Assembly (NCBI RefSeq): GCF_000372725.1
Contig: NW_005200814.1
Location: 84,302-148,301, forward strand
Direction: 5' to 3'
Source of the DNA: Emiliania huxleyi CCMP1516
Taxonomy: Eukaryota; Haptophyta; Isochrysidales; Noelaerhabdaceae
DNA: 64,000 bases
The translations under genes were made by a program, and so were the position numbers. This document shows positions 9,458 through 19,845 of the stretch, piece by piece (position 1 is the first letter of the stretch; each line of letters opens with the position of its first letter). The notes beneath the pieces were generated by a model. The model saw only the letters and a program-made list of their open reading frames with translations, was not told the DNA's origin and searched no databases.

Positions 9458-11663
9458 TCACAACTCAACTGGGGACACGTCACTGAGGGGCCGTATTGCG
9501 ACGCGCAGCTGGCGGGCAAAGAGGCCGAGGCAGCCGCTCTCCTCCGCAGTGAGCAGAGAGACCACGGCGCCGCGCTGCGCCTACAGAGCGCGCCGGCGAG
9601 TGTGAGTGCATCCAGCGTTAACTGTGACGTGGCAAGGGCGGCGGCGCCTGCGCGTGCCCTCTGCCTGTGCGGCCAGCGAGGTGCGTGTAGGTGTCTGACG
9701 TGAGCGGTGCATAGAGCAGCACCACGCAATCGAGGTCGGGGAGGTCGAGGCCTGCGGGAGGGCAGGGCTGCGGTGAGGGACGCGGCGGGGAGGGGCGCGA
9801 AAGGGCGCCGCGCCGTGCTGCCTCGCGCCGACGCCTCCGTCGTCACAAGCACGAGGGGAGGCTGCTCGTCCGCCCGCCCTCCCGCCGCGCCGTCTGCCGC
9901 TGCACCGAGCCGCGCCGGGAAGGTGCGCAAGAGTGCGGCCGGCGAGGCGGCGGCCGGCGCGCCGCTCGCGGCGGCGGCGGCGCGGGAGGGGAAGCCGAGC
10001 GCCTCGTGCAGAGCCACCGCCTGAGTCACCCCCGCGGCGCGCAGCTCCGACACGAACTCGCCCAGCCGGCCCTCGTCCGGCAGCACGAGCAGCGCGGCAC
10101 GAGGGGCGAGGGTGCGGAGGGCGGCCGCCGCCGCCGCCGCCTTGTCCACCGCCGCGTCTCCGGCCTCGGCCCGGTAGTGCTCGATCGTGTGCGGGACCGC
10201 CACCCCTCCCGGCCCTCGCGGGCGGGGGGCGGCCCGCGCACCCGTCGCCTCCGCCGCCGGTGTGGCAGCAGCCTCCGTCGAGATGATTTCCGGCGGGTGA
10301 GGCAGAGGGAGGAGGCGGTGCAGCTGCGAGACGAGGGCGCGCGAGACGGTCGCGGACGCGGCGACCAGCTGGAAGCAGCCGCGCTCCGACCGCAGCTCGC
10401 GGTAGGCTCGCACGGTGTCCGGCACCCTGCGGCCTGCGCGGTCGCGCCCAAAGTCGCGGTCGAACCGGCCGCGAGAGCGCCTGCGCACCGCCGCGAGGCC
10501 GCGCGCGAGCATGCGCAGCAGCGCGTGCCCGTCCCCGGCCGCGCGCCGCGCCGCCTTGCGCTGCGTCCGCGAGGCGCGCCTCCAGTCCCTCTTCGCGAAG
10601 AAGTCGGCGCCTGTGGGGCAAGGGGACGGGCGGGGGCGTGGGCGGAGGGAGGCACGGGCCGTGGGCAGTCCGACGCGGCGGAGAAGCGGCGCCGCGCACG
10701 ACCGGACGCGGCAGCAAGGCGTCCACCTCGTCCAGCACCACGGCGTCGAGCGCCGTCGCCAGCTGCAGCAGCAGCATCCCGCCTCCGCCGCCGCCGCCGC
10801 CGGCTGGCCAGCGCCCGCCACCCGCGCCGGCCGCCTCTCGCGCATCCACCCGCAGAGCGCGCAGCAGCGCGAGCGGCGTGGCGACGATGATGTCCGCACG
10901 CCTCGCCTGCGCGGGCGCGGCTCCCCGCGCGTCAAGGCGGCTGCCCGGGCCGGGAGGGGAGGAGAGGCGGGGCTGGCTGCTGGTCGGTGTGCGGCGCCTG
11001 CACTGCGAGCGAGAGTTGCCGGTGGAGCTGCAGCGCCGCCGCTGTCGAGGCGGAGGAGGAGACGGAGGCGGTCGACGAGGAGGGCGGCGGCGGTGCGCTC
11101 GATAGGCCTCCGACCAGCAGCTCCACGTGCAGGCCCGAGCCGTCCCCGCCGCTCCCGCTCCCGCCACTCCCGCTCCCGCCTCTTCCACCGCCACCGTCGG
11201 GCGCGCCCACGAGCCGCTCCACCGTTGCAGCGGTCTGAAGCGCCAGCTCGCGCGAGGGCGAGAGAAGGAGCAGCTGCATTGGCACACCAGGCTCGAGCCG
11301 CGAGAGCAGCGGCACGAGGAAGGAGAGCGTCTTGCCGGAGCCGGTGGCGGAGTGGACGACCACGTCGGCATGCCGCGCAATCGCCGGCATCGCGGCCGCC
11401 TGGATCGCACTCGGCCGCTCGAACCCCGCCGCTGCGAGCGCGTGCGCCAGCCACGGCCGCACACGCTGGACGCCAAAGCGCTTCAGCACGCCAGAGACAT
11501 TATCATCGCCGGCGGTCCTGCTCGGAGCCTCGTCGGGCGTGGCGTCAGGCCTCAGCGTCGCGGGTACGTACACGCCTTGGGAAATCGCGGTGCTGCGGGC
11601 GCGCGAGCGGGCGAGGACCAGGCGCCTGGCGAGGGCAGCGCTGGCAAGTGCAAAGCGCCTCAT
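9458..11663 (-). CDS. DEAD-box RNA helicase with DEVD motif, probably mitochondrial
   Basis: Superfamily 2 ATP-dependent RNA helicase in several exons. Motifs in gene order: Q motif FERPSAIQ, motif I ATGSGKT, Ia PSRELA, VATP, motif II as DEVD in place of DEAD, motif III SAT, motif V TTEASARG then GLDLPDLDCVV, and motif VI HLAGRTGRG near 9690. The last exon continues RGAVVSLLTAEESGCLGL and stops at 9458. The junction after motif VI works only with a GC donor (CAC before GCGCAGGC). The ATG at 11663 starts MRRFALASAALARRLVLARSRA, a good mitochondrial presequence; an upstream ATG at 11714 would lengthen it. Large Gly/Ser and Pro runs between motifs Ia and II may be exon inserts or introns. Exon limits in the middle are uncertain. 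Confidence 0.85.
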
Positions 11664-11944
11664 ATATGTGGGAGGCGGCAAAGCGACGGCGGCGAGCCGA
11701 GCAGCAGCATACACACAAACACATATATAGAGGGCGCCGCTTTCTTCACGCCGGAGATGACCGCATGTGGGATGCGGCCGTCGAGAAGGAGTTCGGCTCT
11801 GACCCCGAGCTGAAGCGCTTTTGTTTTAGGTAAAGCGCTGGGTCGCAAAGGGCGGCAGGTTCAGCTGACCGACGCGGCGTGTCTGCTCTCCTAGGTCCCG
11901 ATCCTAGACCCGCTGTGCGCTGAACCTGCCAGCGAGCCAGTGTC
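11664..11944. other. Helicase upstream region and short inverted repeat
   Basis: A TATA-like CATATATAGAG lies near 11720. A short plus-strand frame (about 11747-11833, MTACGMRPS in one frame or DRMWDAAVEKEFGSDPELKR in another) has no recognisable family. A 12-bp inverted repeat (GGCAGGTTCAGC at 11854-11865 and its complement at 11919-11930) sits just left of the foldback element. Confidence 0.45.
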
Positions 11945-12803
11945 GGTGAACCTTCTTTTCTAGACCGCTAGGATTGAGAGCAGCCTCGCTCTCAATCCTA
12001 GAAGTCGAAGGATTGTGAGCAGCACTCCTCGCAATCGTAGCATCTCTGTGCGACTGTGAGCACCCACGCTCGCAATCCTACGTCTTCTTTCTAGGACTAA
12101 GAGCAGCTCCGCTCCCAAGGTGACTGGTGACGCCTACGACTACTACCAGCGCGCTCGCAATCCGAGCAAAGCCTAGGATTGCGAGCAGCTTTGCTCACAA
12201 TCCGAGCAACATGCCTCCGATTGCGAGCAGTAGCGCTCGCAATCCTACATCTGGTAGGACTATGAGCGGCTGCGCTCACAATCGTACCAAAGATCCAAGG
12301 ACTGCTAGTTAGCTAGCAGGCGCACAGAGGGCGCTCTCAATCCAGTCCCAATCGCTCCATCCAGCCGCGAGCGCTTGTGAGTGAGCGCGCCGGGAGGGTC
12401 TCCTCACAATCCAAACAGTGATCGCACCGATTGCGAGGGGACCCGCTCGCAATCCTAGAAGTCGTAGGACTGTGGGCGGTGTCGCTCGCAATCGGCGAAA
12501 GTTCTAGGATTGCGAGCGCTCCTGCTCGCAACCGGAGGCATGTTGCTATGATTGTGAGCCAAGCTGCTCCCAATCCTAGACTTTGCTCGGATTGTGAGCG
12601 CGCTGGTAGTAGTCGTAGGCGTCACCAGTCACCTTGTGAGCGGAGCTGCTCTTAGTCCTAGAAGACGTAGGATTGCGAGCGTGGGTGCTCACAGTCGCAC
12701 AGAGATGCTACGATTGCGAGGAGTGCTGCTCACAATCCTTCGACTTCTAGGATTGAGAGCGAGGCTGCTCTCAATCCTAGCGGTCTAGAAAAGAAGGTTC
12801 ACC
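11945..12803. mobile_element. Foldback/MULE-like non-autonomous element built of tandem hairpins
   Basis: The two halves are an imperfect inverted repeat about 400 bp per arm. The element begins GGTGAACCTTCTTTTCTAGA and ends with the reverse complement. The 9-bp direct repeat GCCAGTGTC flanks it at 11936-11944 and 12804-12812. Long terminal inverted repeats plus a 9-bp target duplication are the hallmark of Mutator-like elements. Each arm is itself a string of about eight short palindromes of the form GGATTGYGAGC...GCTCRCAATCC, some 28-35 nt each. It therefore forms hairpins locally and one giant hairpin overall. No transposase frame is present. The arms differ at scattered positions, so it is not brand new. 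Confidence 0.85.
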
Positions 12804-12814
12804 GCCAGTGTCGG

Positions 12815-13527
12815 CCGCGCAGAAGCGGCAGACGGAGCGCACACAAATGTAGCCTCACCGGAAACTCTGACGAGCTATCATCTAGTGGTCCGCTGGCATC
12901 CGCAGAGCCTAGATGACACAGCAACTACCCATACGTAGAGTAAGCTACTGACGTACTGTCCAGCGGACCGTGCTGTGGAGACGGGAATCGGGATCAGCAC
13001 ACCGACGGGCGGAACAAAAGTGCTCCTAGTCTCGCTCATCCTCCCTGCGTCGTCCCGGGGCTGCACGCTGCACGTCAACGTGCCGGACGACCGCCTGAGC
13101 CGGGCAAGAGCGCGGCGCCGCCCAGCCAGCCAGAAGCCGAACAAGAAGAAGCGGAAGAACAAGGTCAAGGAGATACGGGCGACTCGGACCTCGACGCCTC
13201 CGACGAGGAGTTCGTCCCGGGGCAGACCAACCGCGAACCGGCAGGACCTGGAGGAGGACCACGAGGACGACAGGGAGGACGGCAAGCGCAACGGCGATGC
13301 GGGCGAGTCGCGCGGTTTGTCGAGAAACTTGGCGCACTTGGAGTGCAGTCGGTAGCCTAAGCGCACCCAGCGAGCCAGATGATCGGGATCGGGTTACGGG
13401 CTTGAGGGCCCTAGCCCTGGGGGGTGCGTAGCACCGGGGCGTTGAATTCTTTTTTGACGACTCTGGCCTGAGCCGGCGCGCGAACAACACGAACAAACAA
13501 CCTCTACACCCAACAACAAAGCACTCC
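12815..13527. other. Region with a possible degenerate coding fragment, then the UBE2J promoter
   Basis: A plus-strand acidic frame around 13120-13355 reads EAEQEEAEEQGQGDTGDSD then DASDEEFVPGQ and ends FVEKLGALGVQSVA, but no start or family is visible. Another frame through the same bases is Lys/Arg-rich. It may be a transposon relic or an exon of an unrecognised gene. GAATTCTTTTTT at 13444-13455 precedes the E2 gene by about 72 bp. Confidence 0.35.
13444..13455 (+). promoter_or_regulatory. GAATTCTTTTTT box upstream of the E2 gene
   Basis: One of six similarly oriented boxes found 28-97 bp upstream of start codons in this window. Its function is unknown; a core-promoter role is inferred from position only. 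Confidence 0.4.
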
Positions 13528-14450
13528 ATGGCCAACAAAACCTGCCTAGCGCGCCTGCGAAAGGAGCTTCGCTCATTCGACCCGCCGCCCTTCATTCGCG
13601 CCGCACCACTCGAGTCCAACCTCCAGGAGTGGCGCTATGTGCTGCAGGCGCCAAAGATTACACAGTGCAACGCGGGCGTATCAGAAAGCCCTCTTCGTTC
13701 GCGCGCCACTGGCTGGCGGTTGCTCTTACCGGGCTCTTCCGCTCCTCCGACCCTCTAGGGCCCGCCCGACTCGCCGTACGAGGGGGCGCTGTACCACGGC
13801 AAGCTGCGCTTCCCGGACGACTTCCCCTTCAAGCCGCCCGCAATCTACATGCTCACCCCCAACGGTCGCTTCGAGACCGACCGCCGCCTCTGCCTCTCGA
13901 TCTCCGACTTCCACCCCGAGAGCTGGGTGCCGACCTGGTGTGTGTCTATTCCTCTCTCCGCCTCTTGTCACTCGGAAGCCGGATCAGAAGTTGGATCGGA
14001 AGCCGGAGCCGTCCTCTCGTCTCGTCTCCGTCTCGTCTCCCCCCCCTCCCACCCCCCCTCCCACCCGCCTCCCTCCCCCCCCCCTCCCCCCACTCCCACC
14101 CGCACACGCAGGTCCGTCGCAACCATCCTCAACGGCGTCCTCTCTTTCATGCTCGAGACGGCGCCCACGACGGGGTCCGTCGACACCGACCTGCCGACCA
14201 AGCTGCGCTACCGCGACGCGGCCGCCGCCTTCAACGACCGCGACCCGGCAAGCTCGCAGAGATACGCAGAGATGCGCAGAGACCAGCAGCGCCCTCGAGC
14301 GACCCCGACATCTGCCGGCTGCTCCTCTCTCTTCACGCGCCCGGCCGTGGGCGCAGGTCTTTTGCAAGCTCTTCCCGCAGTGCAAGGGGGGCGCCCTCTT
14401 CACAGACGTCGCCGCGGCCCAACCGCACACTCGAGGCGGAGCAGCGGTGA
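13528..14450 (+). CDS. Ubiquitin-conjugating enzyme E2, UBE2J/UBC6 type
   Basis: E2 enzyme that accepts ubiquitin on a cysteine; the UBE2J branch works in ER-associated degradation. Exon 1 (13528-13646) gives LARLRKELRSF and LQEWRYVLQ. Exon 2 (13759-13937) gives YHGKLRFPDDFPFKPP, TPNGRF and the active-site block CLSISDFHPESW. Exon 3 (14112-14247) gives SVATILNGVLSFM, TAPTTGSV and FNDRD. Exon 4 (from 14357) gives VFCKLFPQ. Intron 1 (13647-13758) and intron 3 (14248-14356) need GC donors; intron 2 is GT-AG. All joins match the family order exactly. UBE2J proteins end in a membrane anchor. I could not find that exon; the sequence after about 14450 is Gly/Ser-rich and unclear, so the 3' end is open. 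Confidence 0.9.
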
Positions 14451-16534
14451 GCGGGGTCCCGCTTCACAGCCCGAGCTGTGAGCAGGGCACGCCGGGCGGC
14501 GGAGAGGAGGACGAGGCGACGGGCACCACCGCGGCGAGCGAGTCGTCCGGCCGAGCCGCACCGTCACCGGGCGAGACGCAGCACAGATGCAGCACAGATG
14601 CAGCACCGAAGCAGCACAGACGCAGCGGAGGTAGACACGGAGACACCCGCCGGACGGCGCCTGTTCACGCGTGCAGCTGTGAACAGGCGAGCCGACGGGG
14701 AGGCGGCCTCTCCCTCCCCCGACGGAGGCGCTGGCGCGCTGCGGCTTGGGAGGCGGTAGCAGCGGCAGTGGCAGCGGAGGAGGAGGAGGAGGAGGGGGAG
14801 GAGCGACGGGCGGCGGGGCCACGGGAGGCGATGCGGGCGGCAGCGGCAGTGGGGGAGGAGGCGGGGGCGGAGGCCTCGACGGGTTCGGCTTTGGCATGTG
14901 TGGCGAGTCGTCGGCGGACGCGACGGGGTCGGCGATGGAGGCCGTGCCGCCGGGCAAGAACGCGTCGAGGAACGCGCGCAAGCGGGCCAAGGAGCGAGAG
15001 AGGCGTCGGCTGCAGGCGACGGGGGTGGAGCCGTACCCCGCCTCGTCGGGCAACGACTCTGGCGCGCCGAGCCGAGAGAGGGCCCGAGGCTCGGGGAGCG
15101 GTGAGGAGCGGTGTGGCCGGCTCCGACTCTGCCGTCGCTGGGGCGAGAGGTGGAGCGGCGTCACGTCTCTGTGACGCCCCCTGCTCGCCCTCGGCCACTC
15201 GCAGGCGGGCTGGCGGAGGTCGAGTCGGAGGGAGAGGAGGGCGCGTAGCGGCGGCCAAGGCGGCGTGCAGACCGCAGCAGACCGCTGCTCGCAGGGCGTC
15301 GCGAGGGGCGCCGACTGATCCGTTCGCTCCTCTGGCGCACCACTGCGGATCGGCTGGGAGGGCAGTGGCCAAGAGTGAGAGGGCATGCACCCGCTAGACC
15401 GCCGCCTCCCCGCCCCGGCCTCGCGGCCGCTGTGAGGGAGAAGCTCGGGGCGCTCTCTCTCCCTTACACACGGTACCTTTACTTTCACGATGGCAGTCCC
15501 GGCTCACCCTTGTGGGGGCCGGGGCGGCGGGCGGTTTCCGTTGCTACATTTCGGTCCGGGAAACGTGGGTCTCTCGGGCTGTGGTGGAACTTATAAAGCG
15601 AGTTTTACTCGGTGTCTGCGACCTGTGGCTGTGCGTTCTCGTTTCTCGAGCACCTCCGTTATTTACTTACATAATCGTAAAATTATGGATCCTGCATATC
15701 TCCCCTCAGGATAATTGATATCGAGAATCCTCTCTACTCTTTCTCGCGCACACGGTTTCGTTTTGGGTTACGTTCGTGTGTTCGCCGCTCGGTTTTTATT
15801 TATTCGCCTGAGGCCTGTGTGGGCCTCGTGTGGGGCCCCGCGGTTTTTGATTTTGTGGCGGCGCTGCACGCGGGCGCGGAACCGCGGGTTGCGGCTGGCG
15901 GGGGCGCGGTCGTGGGTCGAGCACGGGGGCCGCTCTCAGGTCGTGAACTCGGTTTGTGCGTGTGGTCTCGGTGTAGAGACTGTAGTCGAGCGGACCACCA
16001 CGTACTTGTCGCTGTGTCTGGCTCGTCAGTTGTGTGCGAGTCTTTAAACAGTCTTCTCTGTGGCGTGGCCTTGCCCCTTGGGCCGCCGTGGGGTAGTGTG
16101 TCGAGGCTCGAGCGGGAGAGATTTATTCGAAAACCAACAAGAAATCACGACTTCGAGCGGTGCGCATGTGGCATGACGAACGAGCGAGAATGTCCTCTGC
16201 GCTCGAACTCGAGAGACGCGAGGCGGAAAGGGGGTGAGGGGGGTCAAAGGAAGGACAAAATGAGAAGGAAGCGAGGCGGCGTAAATATCTCAACAGAGAT
16301 GGGCGACGCACGAATCTCGCGAAGTCCGCCGAGGTTTCTTCAATGCTAGCACGCAGAAAGAAAGAAAGAAAACAGACAACCCAAGGGAGGGATGGGAGGA
16401 CGGCACGCCGCCACCACACAGGGATTTTAATGCTAGCACGCGCCAGTCCGCACCTGCGTGGTAAAATTCTTCAAACCGTGACGGAGTTCACCTTGTTCAA
16501 CGTGTCCCTCCACCTCTCCACCTCTCTCCTGCCG
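14451..16534. other. Uncertain 3' part of the E2 gene and intergenic DNA
   Basis: 14451-15170 keeps high GC and holds Gly-rich and basic frames (for example KNASRNARKRAKERERRR near 14955-15010). These could be late E2 exons or another protein, but I cannot choose. The stretch 14669-14694 is a hairpin, CTGTTCAC...GTGAACAG. From 15450 the DNA becomes less GC-rich and looks untranslated. A dispersed repeat ending in (TTTC)n lies inverted at 16355-16427, and AAAATTCTTCAAACC at 16463-16477 precedes the acyltransferase ATG. Confidence 0.45.
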
Positions 16535-17778
16535 ATGACTCCGGCTCCGCTTCGCCTCCTCTGCCGCGTGTGGTTCGGCGCAACCCTCGCCGTGGCGTGC
16601 CTCCTCCTCGGAGCTGCTACTCGCGTCCTCCACCTGCTCCCCATCTCGCTCGAGTTGAGTGAAGACCTGTCGGTCTCGACTGCAGCCGTTCTCTTCCGGC
16701 TGATGTTGCGCGTCAATCCACAGATCCGAGTCATCAACACGGTGCGACACGTGCCGGATGTCAAACTAAGCCATCCGGAACATGGAAATGCCGTCTCTGC
16801 CTTAGGCCCGCGAAGCCGACTGGGATCGACTCGCGGCCTGCTCGCCGGCGATGATCCTGATGAACCACACCTCCTTCTTCGACTTCTTCCTCTTCACCGC
16901 GCTGCTGCCGCCCCGGTTCGTCCGCCGGGCGCACGTGCGCACTGTGATGTCCGCCTCGATCGCCCAGCTCCCTTTCCTGGGGCGGAGCATCGGCGACCAT
17001 GCAGGCTCATTCAAGGTCTACTTCCAGGCCAAGGGCGCTGGGTTTGGCAAGGGCGACGCGTCCGACTTCTCGGTCGACAGGGCTCGCCAGGAGGCGGAGA
17101 CGGCGCGGATGGAGGCGCGCAGACCAGCCGAGATTGGCCGAGATTGGCCGAGGTTAGCCAGTAGGAGGCGGAGGCGGCGCAGAGTGCAGACGTCCTCCCG
17201 CGCACGCACATCGCTCGGGGATAGAGGAGATCGCTCGCAGCACATGCCCGCGCCACCCCCAGGCGCACATCAAGAGGCGCGGAGTCCTCGCCTTCTGCCC
17301 GGAGGGCGGCATGAACAAGACGCCGTCGGAGCGACTCAACCCGTTCCGCCGCGGCTCCTTCGCGCAGGCACCTGCGCGCCGCCCGCGCGCCTCTACACCC
17401 CTCTCTCCTCGCACCCCGCTCTCCACCCACGCAGGCGGCAAAGTACTCCACTCCCATCTGGGGCGCGGCCCTGCACGGCAGCACGGCCGCCTGGCCGCGC
17501 GACGCCCTCTTGGGCGGCGACCCCAGCACCGTCGCCCTCTCGCTCGAGCAGCTGACGCTGCTGCCTCCGCCGGTGGCCACCGCCACGGCAAAGCCTGCCG
17601 AGGCAGCACCTCCGCGAGTGAATAGAGCGCCTCTCTTCACGCCTCCAGCTGTGAACAGGCCGCCGACCTCGCCGAGGCTTGCCAGGAGGCGATGCAGCGG
17701 CAGGTGGACCGCCTCGCGACGCTTGCGCGGGGAGGGGCGCGCACTGAGGGAGGCGCGACACGCGCGCGGGCTTCCTAG
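16535..17778 (+). CDS. PlsC-type acyltransferase (1-acylglycerol-phosphate acyltransferase family)
   Basis: Acyl-CoA dependent acyltransferase of glycerolipid synthesis, membrane-bound. Exon 1 (16535-16741) carries a transmembrane segment (LRLLCRVWFGATLAVACLLL). Exon 2 (16806-17114) has the catalytic NHTSFFD (HxxxxD) and a hydrophobic stretch. Exon 3 (17263-17367) has FCPEGGMNKTP, the substrate-binding motif. Exon 4 (17435-17602) gives YSTPIWGAALHGS. The last exon (17659-17778) ends in a helix and stops at TAG. The first intron is GT-AG; the other three (17115, 17368, 17603) fit only with GC donors, in phase each time. The ATG at 16535 was chosen because the frame upstream runs into a dispersed repeat. 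Which lysolipid it acts on is not visible. Confidence 0.88.
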
Positions 17779-18349
17779 CGCGGCCAGCGCGCGCCCGATG
17801 GCCACTCGTACTCCCAAGGAGGCGGAGAGAGAGAGCATACATGGTACCATGATCGCATGAGTGGTGTCCCCTGCACTGGCCGCTACTGTCATCTCACAAT
17901 GACCTTCATGAAGACCTTGTCCTTGATCATTACAATATTTAATGGCTGTGATGTGTGAACGAAACACCCCGGCCCCGCGCCCACCCAGTCGAAAGACGAA
18001 CCGGAGAATCTCACAGCTCTCACACGCTTTCCGTGGAACCGTAATAAAATCAAACGGTCAAACTCTCGCCGTGGTGCGTGGTCTCCGCGGGGAGCGCGGT
18101 GGAGGACCTGCTGGAGAGGTCTGAGGACTGTCGACTGTGCGAGCGCGGCAGAGACGGGAGATGAGATTTAGGGATCGTTGTGTCTTGGTTAAAAAGTACG
18201 TTCTCGGGTCCGAGGGCAGCCTCAACTGGAGTAGGGAAATTTGGATTTTGGTCAAACGCCTGCTGGGGGCAGCTTCGCGGAAGTATTCCGGAAGCCAGAT
18301 GATCCCCCAGCAGGCACACACACACGGAGGTGACAGGGGATGGTGGTGG
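17779..18349. other. Intergenic DNA with first copy of a 106-bp repeat
   Basis: No gene recognised. 18201-18306 is copy A1 of a 106-bp repeat whose second copy is 18570-18675. Confidence 0.6.
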
Positions 18350-18675
18350 GTTCAAGCAAAGAAGGGGAGGGAGAGAGCGACGCGGCGAGCGCAGGCGGCG
18401 AGCGTGCACGTCGCCTGTGCGGCGTCTTGTTCACTCCCCTTTGAGCTACCTTTGTGCCCCCTTAGGGGCACCCCTCCTGCGCTGCGCGTATGGTCACCCC
18501 TCCCTTCCGCCCTGTTGTTTTGGATGCCCCGCTCCGAGAAAGCATGTCTCGCAGCTGCGAGAAAAGACCTTCTCGGGTCCGAGGGCAGCCTCAACTGGAG
18601 TAGGGAAATTTGGATTTTGGTCAAACGCCTGCTGGGGGCAGCTTCGCGGAAGTATTCCGGAAGCCAGATGATCCC
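18201..18675. repeat. 106-bp direct repeat A (18201-18306 and 18570-18675)
   Basis: Both copies begin TTCTCGGGTCCGAGGGCAGC and end AAGCCAGATGATCCC; I saw no differences on reading. They enclose copy B1 of another repeat (18350-18571), and the A2 copy abuts B1 with a 2-bp overlap. Confidence 0.85.
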
Positions 18676-19432
18676 ACTTGTCAACAGCAGGCGCCAGCGC
18701 CAATCAAATCTCCCTAGTGATGTTGACAACGGGCAGTCGAGATGGGCAATCTGACCATGAGTCGTTCATCAGGGGATGAACCCCACGTAGTAGTTAATGG
18801 ATTCCGATCGGCCAGAAGAGGAGAAGGGGGCTGCGTCGAGGAGCCCGCACGTGAGCAGCTCGTTCAGAAAGCGAGCCCACGCGGTTCCGGTGAGAGCGAG
18901 GTCCAGCGGGCAGACCATCGGGGCGGGAGTACCGGCGGGGGGCGCCGCGAGGCGCAGCCGCCGGCCAAAGACGCGCAGCATCGCGTGGTGCGGAAGTTGC
19001 ACGCGCGCTGCTCCGCTCGGCGCAGCCGCAACCGGCCCCCAGCGGAGGACGGCAGTAGCCACCACCAGCGGGTGGGCAGCGGGGCCCTGGACGGGGGCGT
19101 CGGGCCCCGCGTGAACGCAGTGCACATCGATCGGCGGTACTGCCGCGGCCATCGCGCCCGACAGGGGCCGAGCGCGGCTCGCAGAAGCTCTCTTTATTCC
19201 CTAGAGCCTAGTTCAAGCAAAGAAGGGGAGGGAGAGAGCGACGCGGCGAGCGCAGGCGGCGAGCGTGCACGTCGCCTGTGCGGCGTCTTGTTCACTCCCC
19301 TTTGAGCTACCTTTGTGCCCCCTTAGGGGCACCCCTCCTGCGCTGCGCGTATGGTCACCCCTCCCTTCCGCCCTGTTGTTTTGGATGCCCCGCTCCGAGA
19401 AAGCATGTCTCGCAGCTGCGAGAAAAGACCTT
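18350..19432. repeat. 222-bp direct repeat B (18350-18571 and 19211-19432)
   Basis: Two equal-length copies start GTTCAAGCAAAGAAGGGGAG and end GCTGCGAGAAAAGACCTT, with no difference seen. They flank about 640 bp that holds A2 and an unassigned minus-strand frame (18769-19152, 127 codons, ending YYVGFIP). The layout A1-B1-A2-unique-B2 recalls terminal direct repeats of a small retroelement or nested segmental copies. The ends are not TG...CA and I found no target duplication. Confidence 0.8.
18769..19152 (-). CDS. Unrecognised 127-codon frame between repeat copies
   Basis: An open frame from ATG to stop within the unique spacer of the B-repeat unit. Composition is plausible for protein (PIDVHCVHAGPDAPVQGP, LTGTAWARFLNELL) but shows no domain I know. 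It could be a passenger gene of a mobile unit or chance in GC-rich DNA. Confidence 0.3.
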   Translation of the reverse strand: MAAAVPPIDVHCVHAGPDAPVQGPAAHPLVVATAVLRWGPVAAAPSGAARVQLPHHAMLRVFGRRLRLAAPPAGTPAPMVCPLDLALTGTAWARFLNELLTCGLLDAAPFSSSGRSESINYYVGFIP

Positions 19433-19845
19433 ATAGCATTTGAAATTTTTGGAGGATTGCCCCAGATCTGCACACCCCAGAGTGCAGAGAGATCATGCCA
19501 TTTATTATGCAGATTCATTCACATGGCCCATGTTACATGGCGCGCGACCCCGCGGAGAAGGGAGCAAGGGAGATAGCGGAGTGTGCACTGTGCACAGTCA
19601 CACGACACCGTCGCGTGTGTTCTTGACTTTTGAGCTTGCTGAGATACATAGTATGTGCGCTCTGCGCCGTGCACACACTGGGCCAGCGCAGGTCAGATGC
19701 CGACGCGCGACGGTATCCGCTCGGTATCTGTGTGTCCCGATCTATCCCAAGCCCGACTACTGTCAAAACTCAAAAGCAAGTGACTCATGCATATGACTCA
19801 GCCCGAGGGCGGGGGTCGCCGTGGTCGGGGAGCGCCCGCGATGGC
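19433..19845. other. Intergenic stretch, nothing recognised
   Basis: Lower GC, with no frame resembling a protein family. It probably holds the 3' end of the minus-strand gene that follows. Confidence 0.5.

Noticed and set aside
9394-11454. A 686-codon minus-strand frame rich in Ala and Arg
   Set aside because: It mixes helicase exons in the right frame with intron and shadow sequence; the helicase motifs require frame changes at introns, so the long frame is not one protein.
11945-12803. Repeated GGATTGCGAGC...GCTCGCAATCC units could be taken for a CRISPR-like array
   Set aside because: There are no constant repeats with unique spacers. The units are hairpins mirrored about a centre, with a 9-bp flanking duplication, and the host is eukaryotic.
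13637-15397. A 586-codon plus-strand frame over the E2 gene
   Set aside because: The composition is Arg/Ser/Pro shadow; the real E2 exons lie in other frames with conserved motifs.
18350-19432. B repeats as classical LTRs
   Set aside because: They lack TG...CA ends, a primer-binding site, a polypurine tract and a target duplication, so only a neutral repeat label is given.
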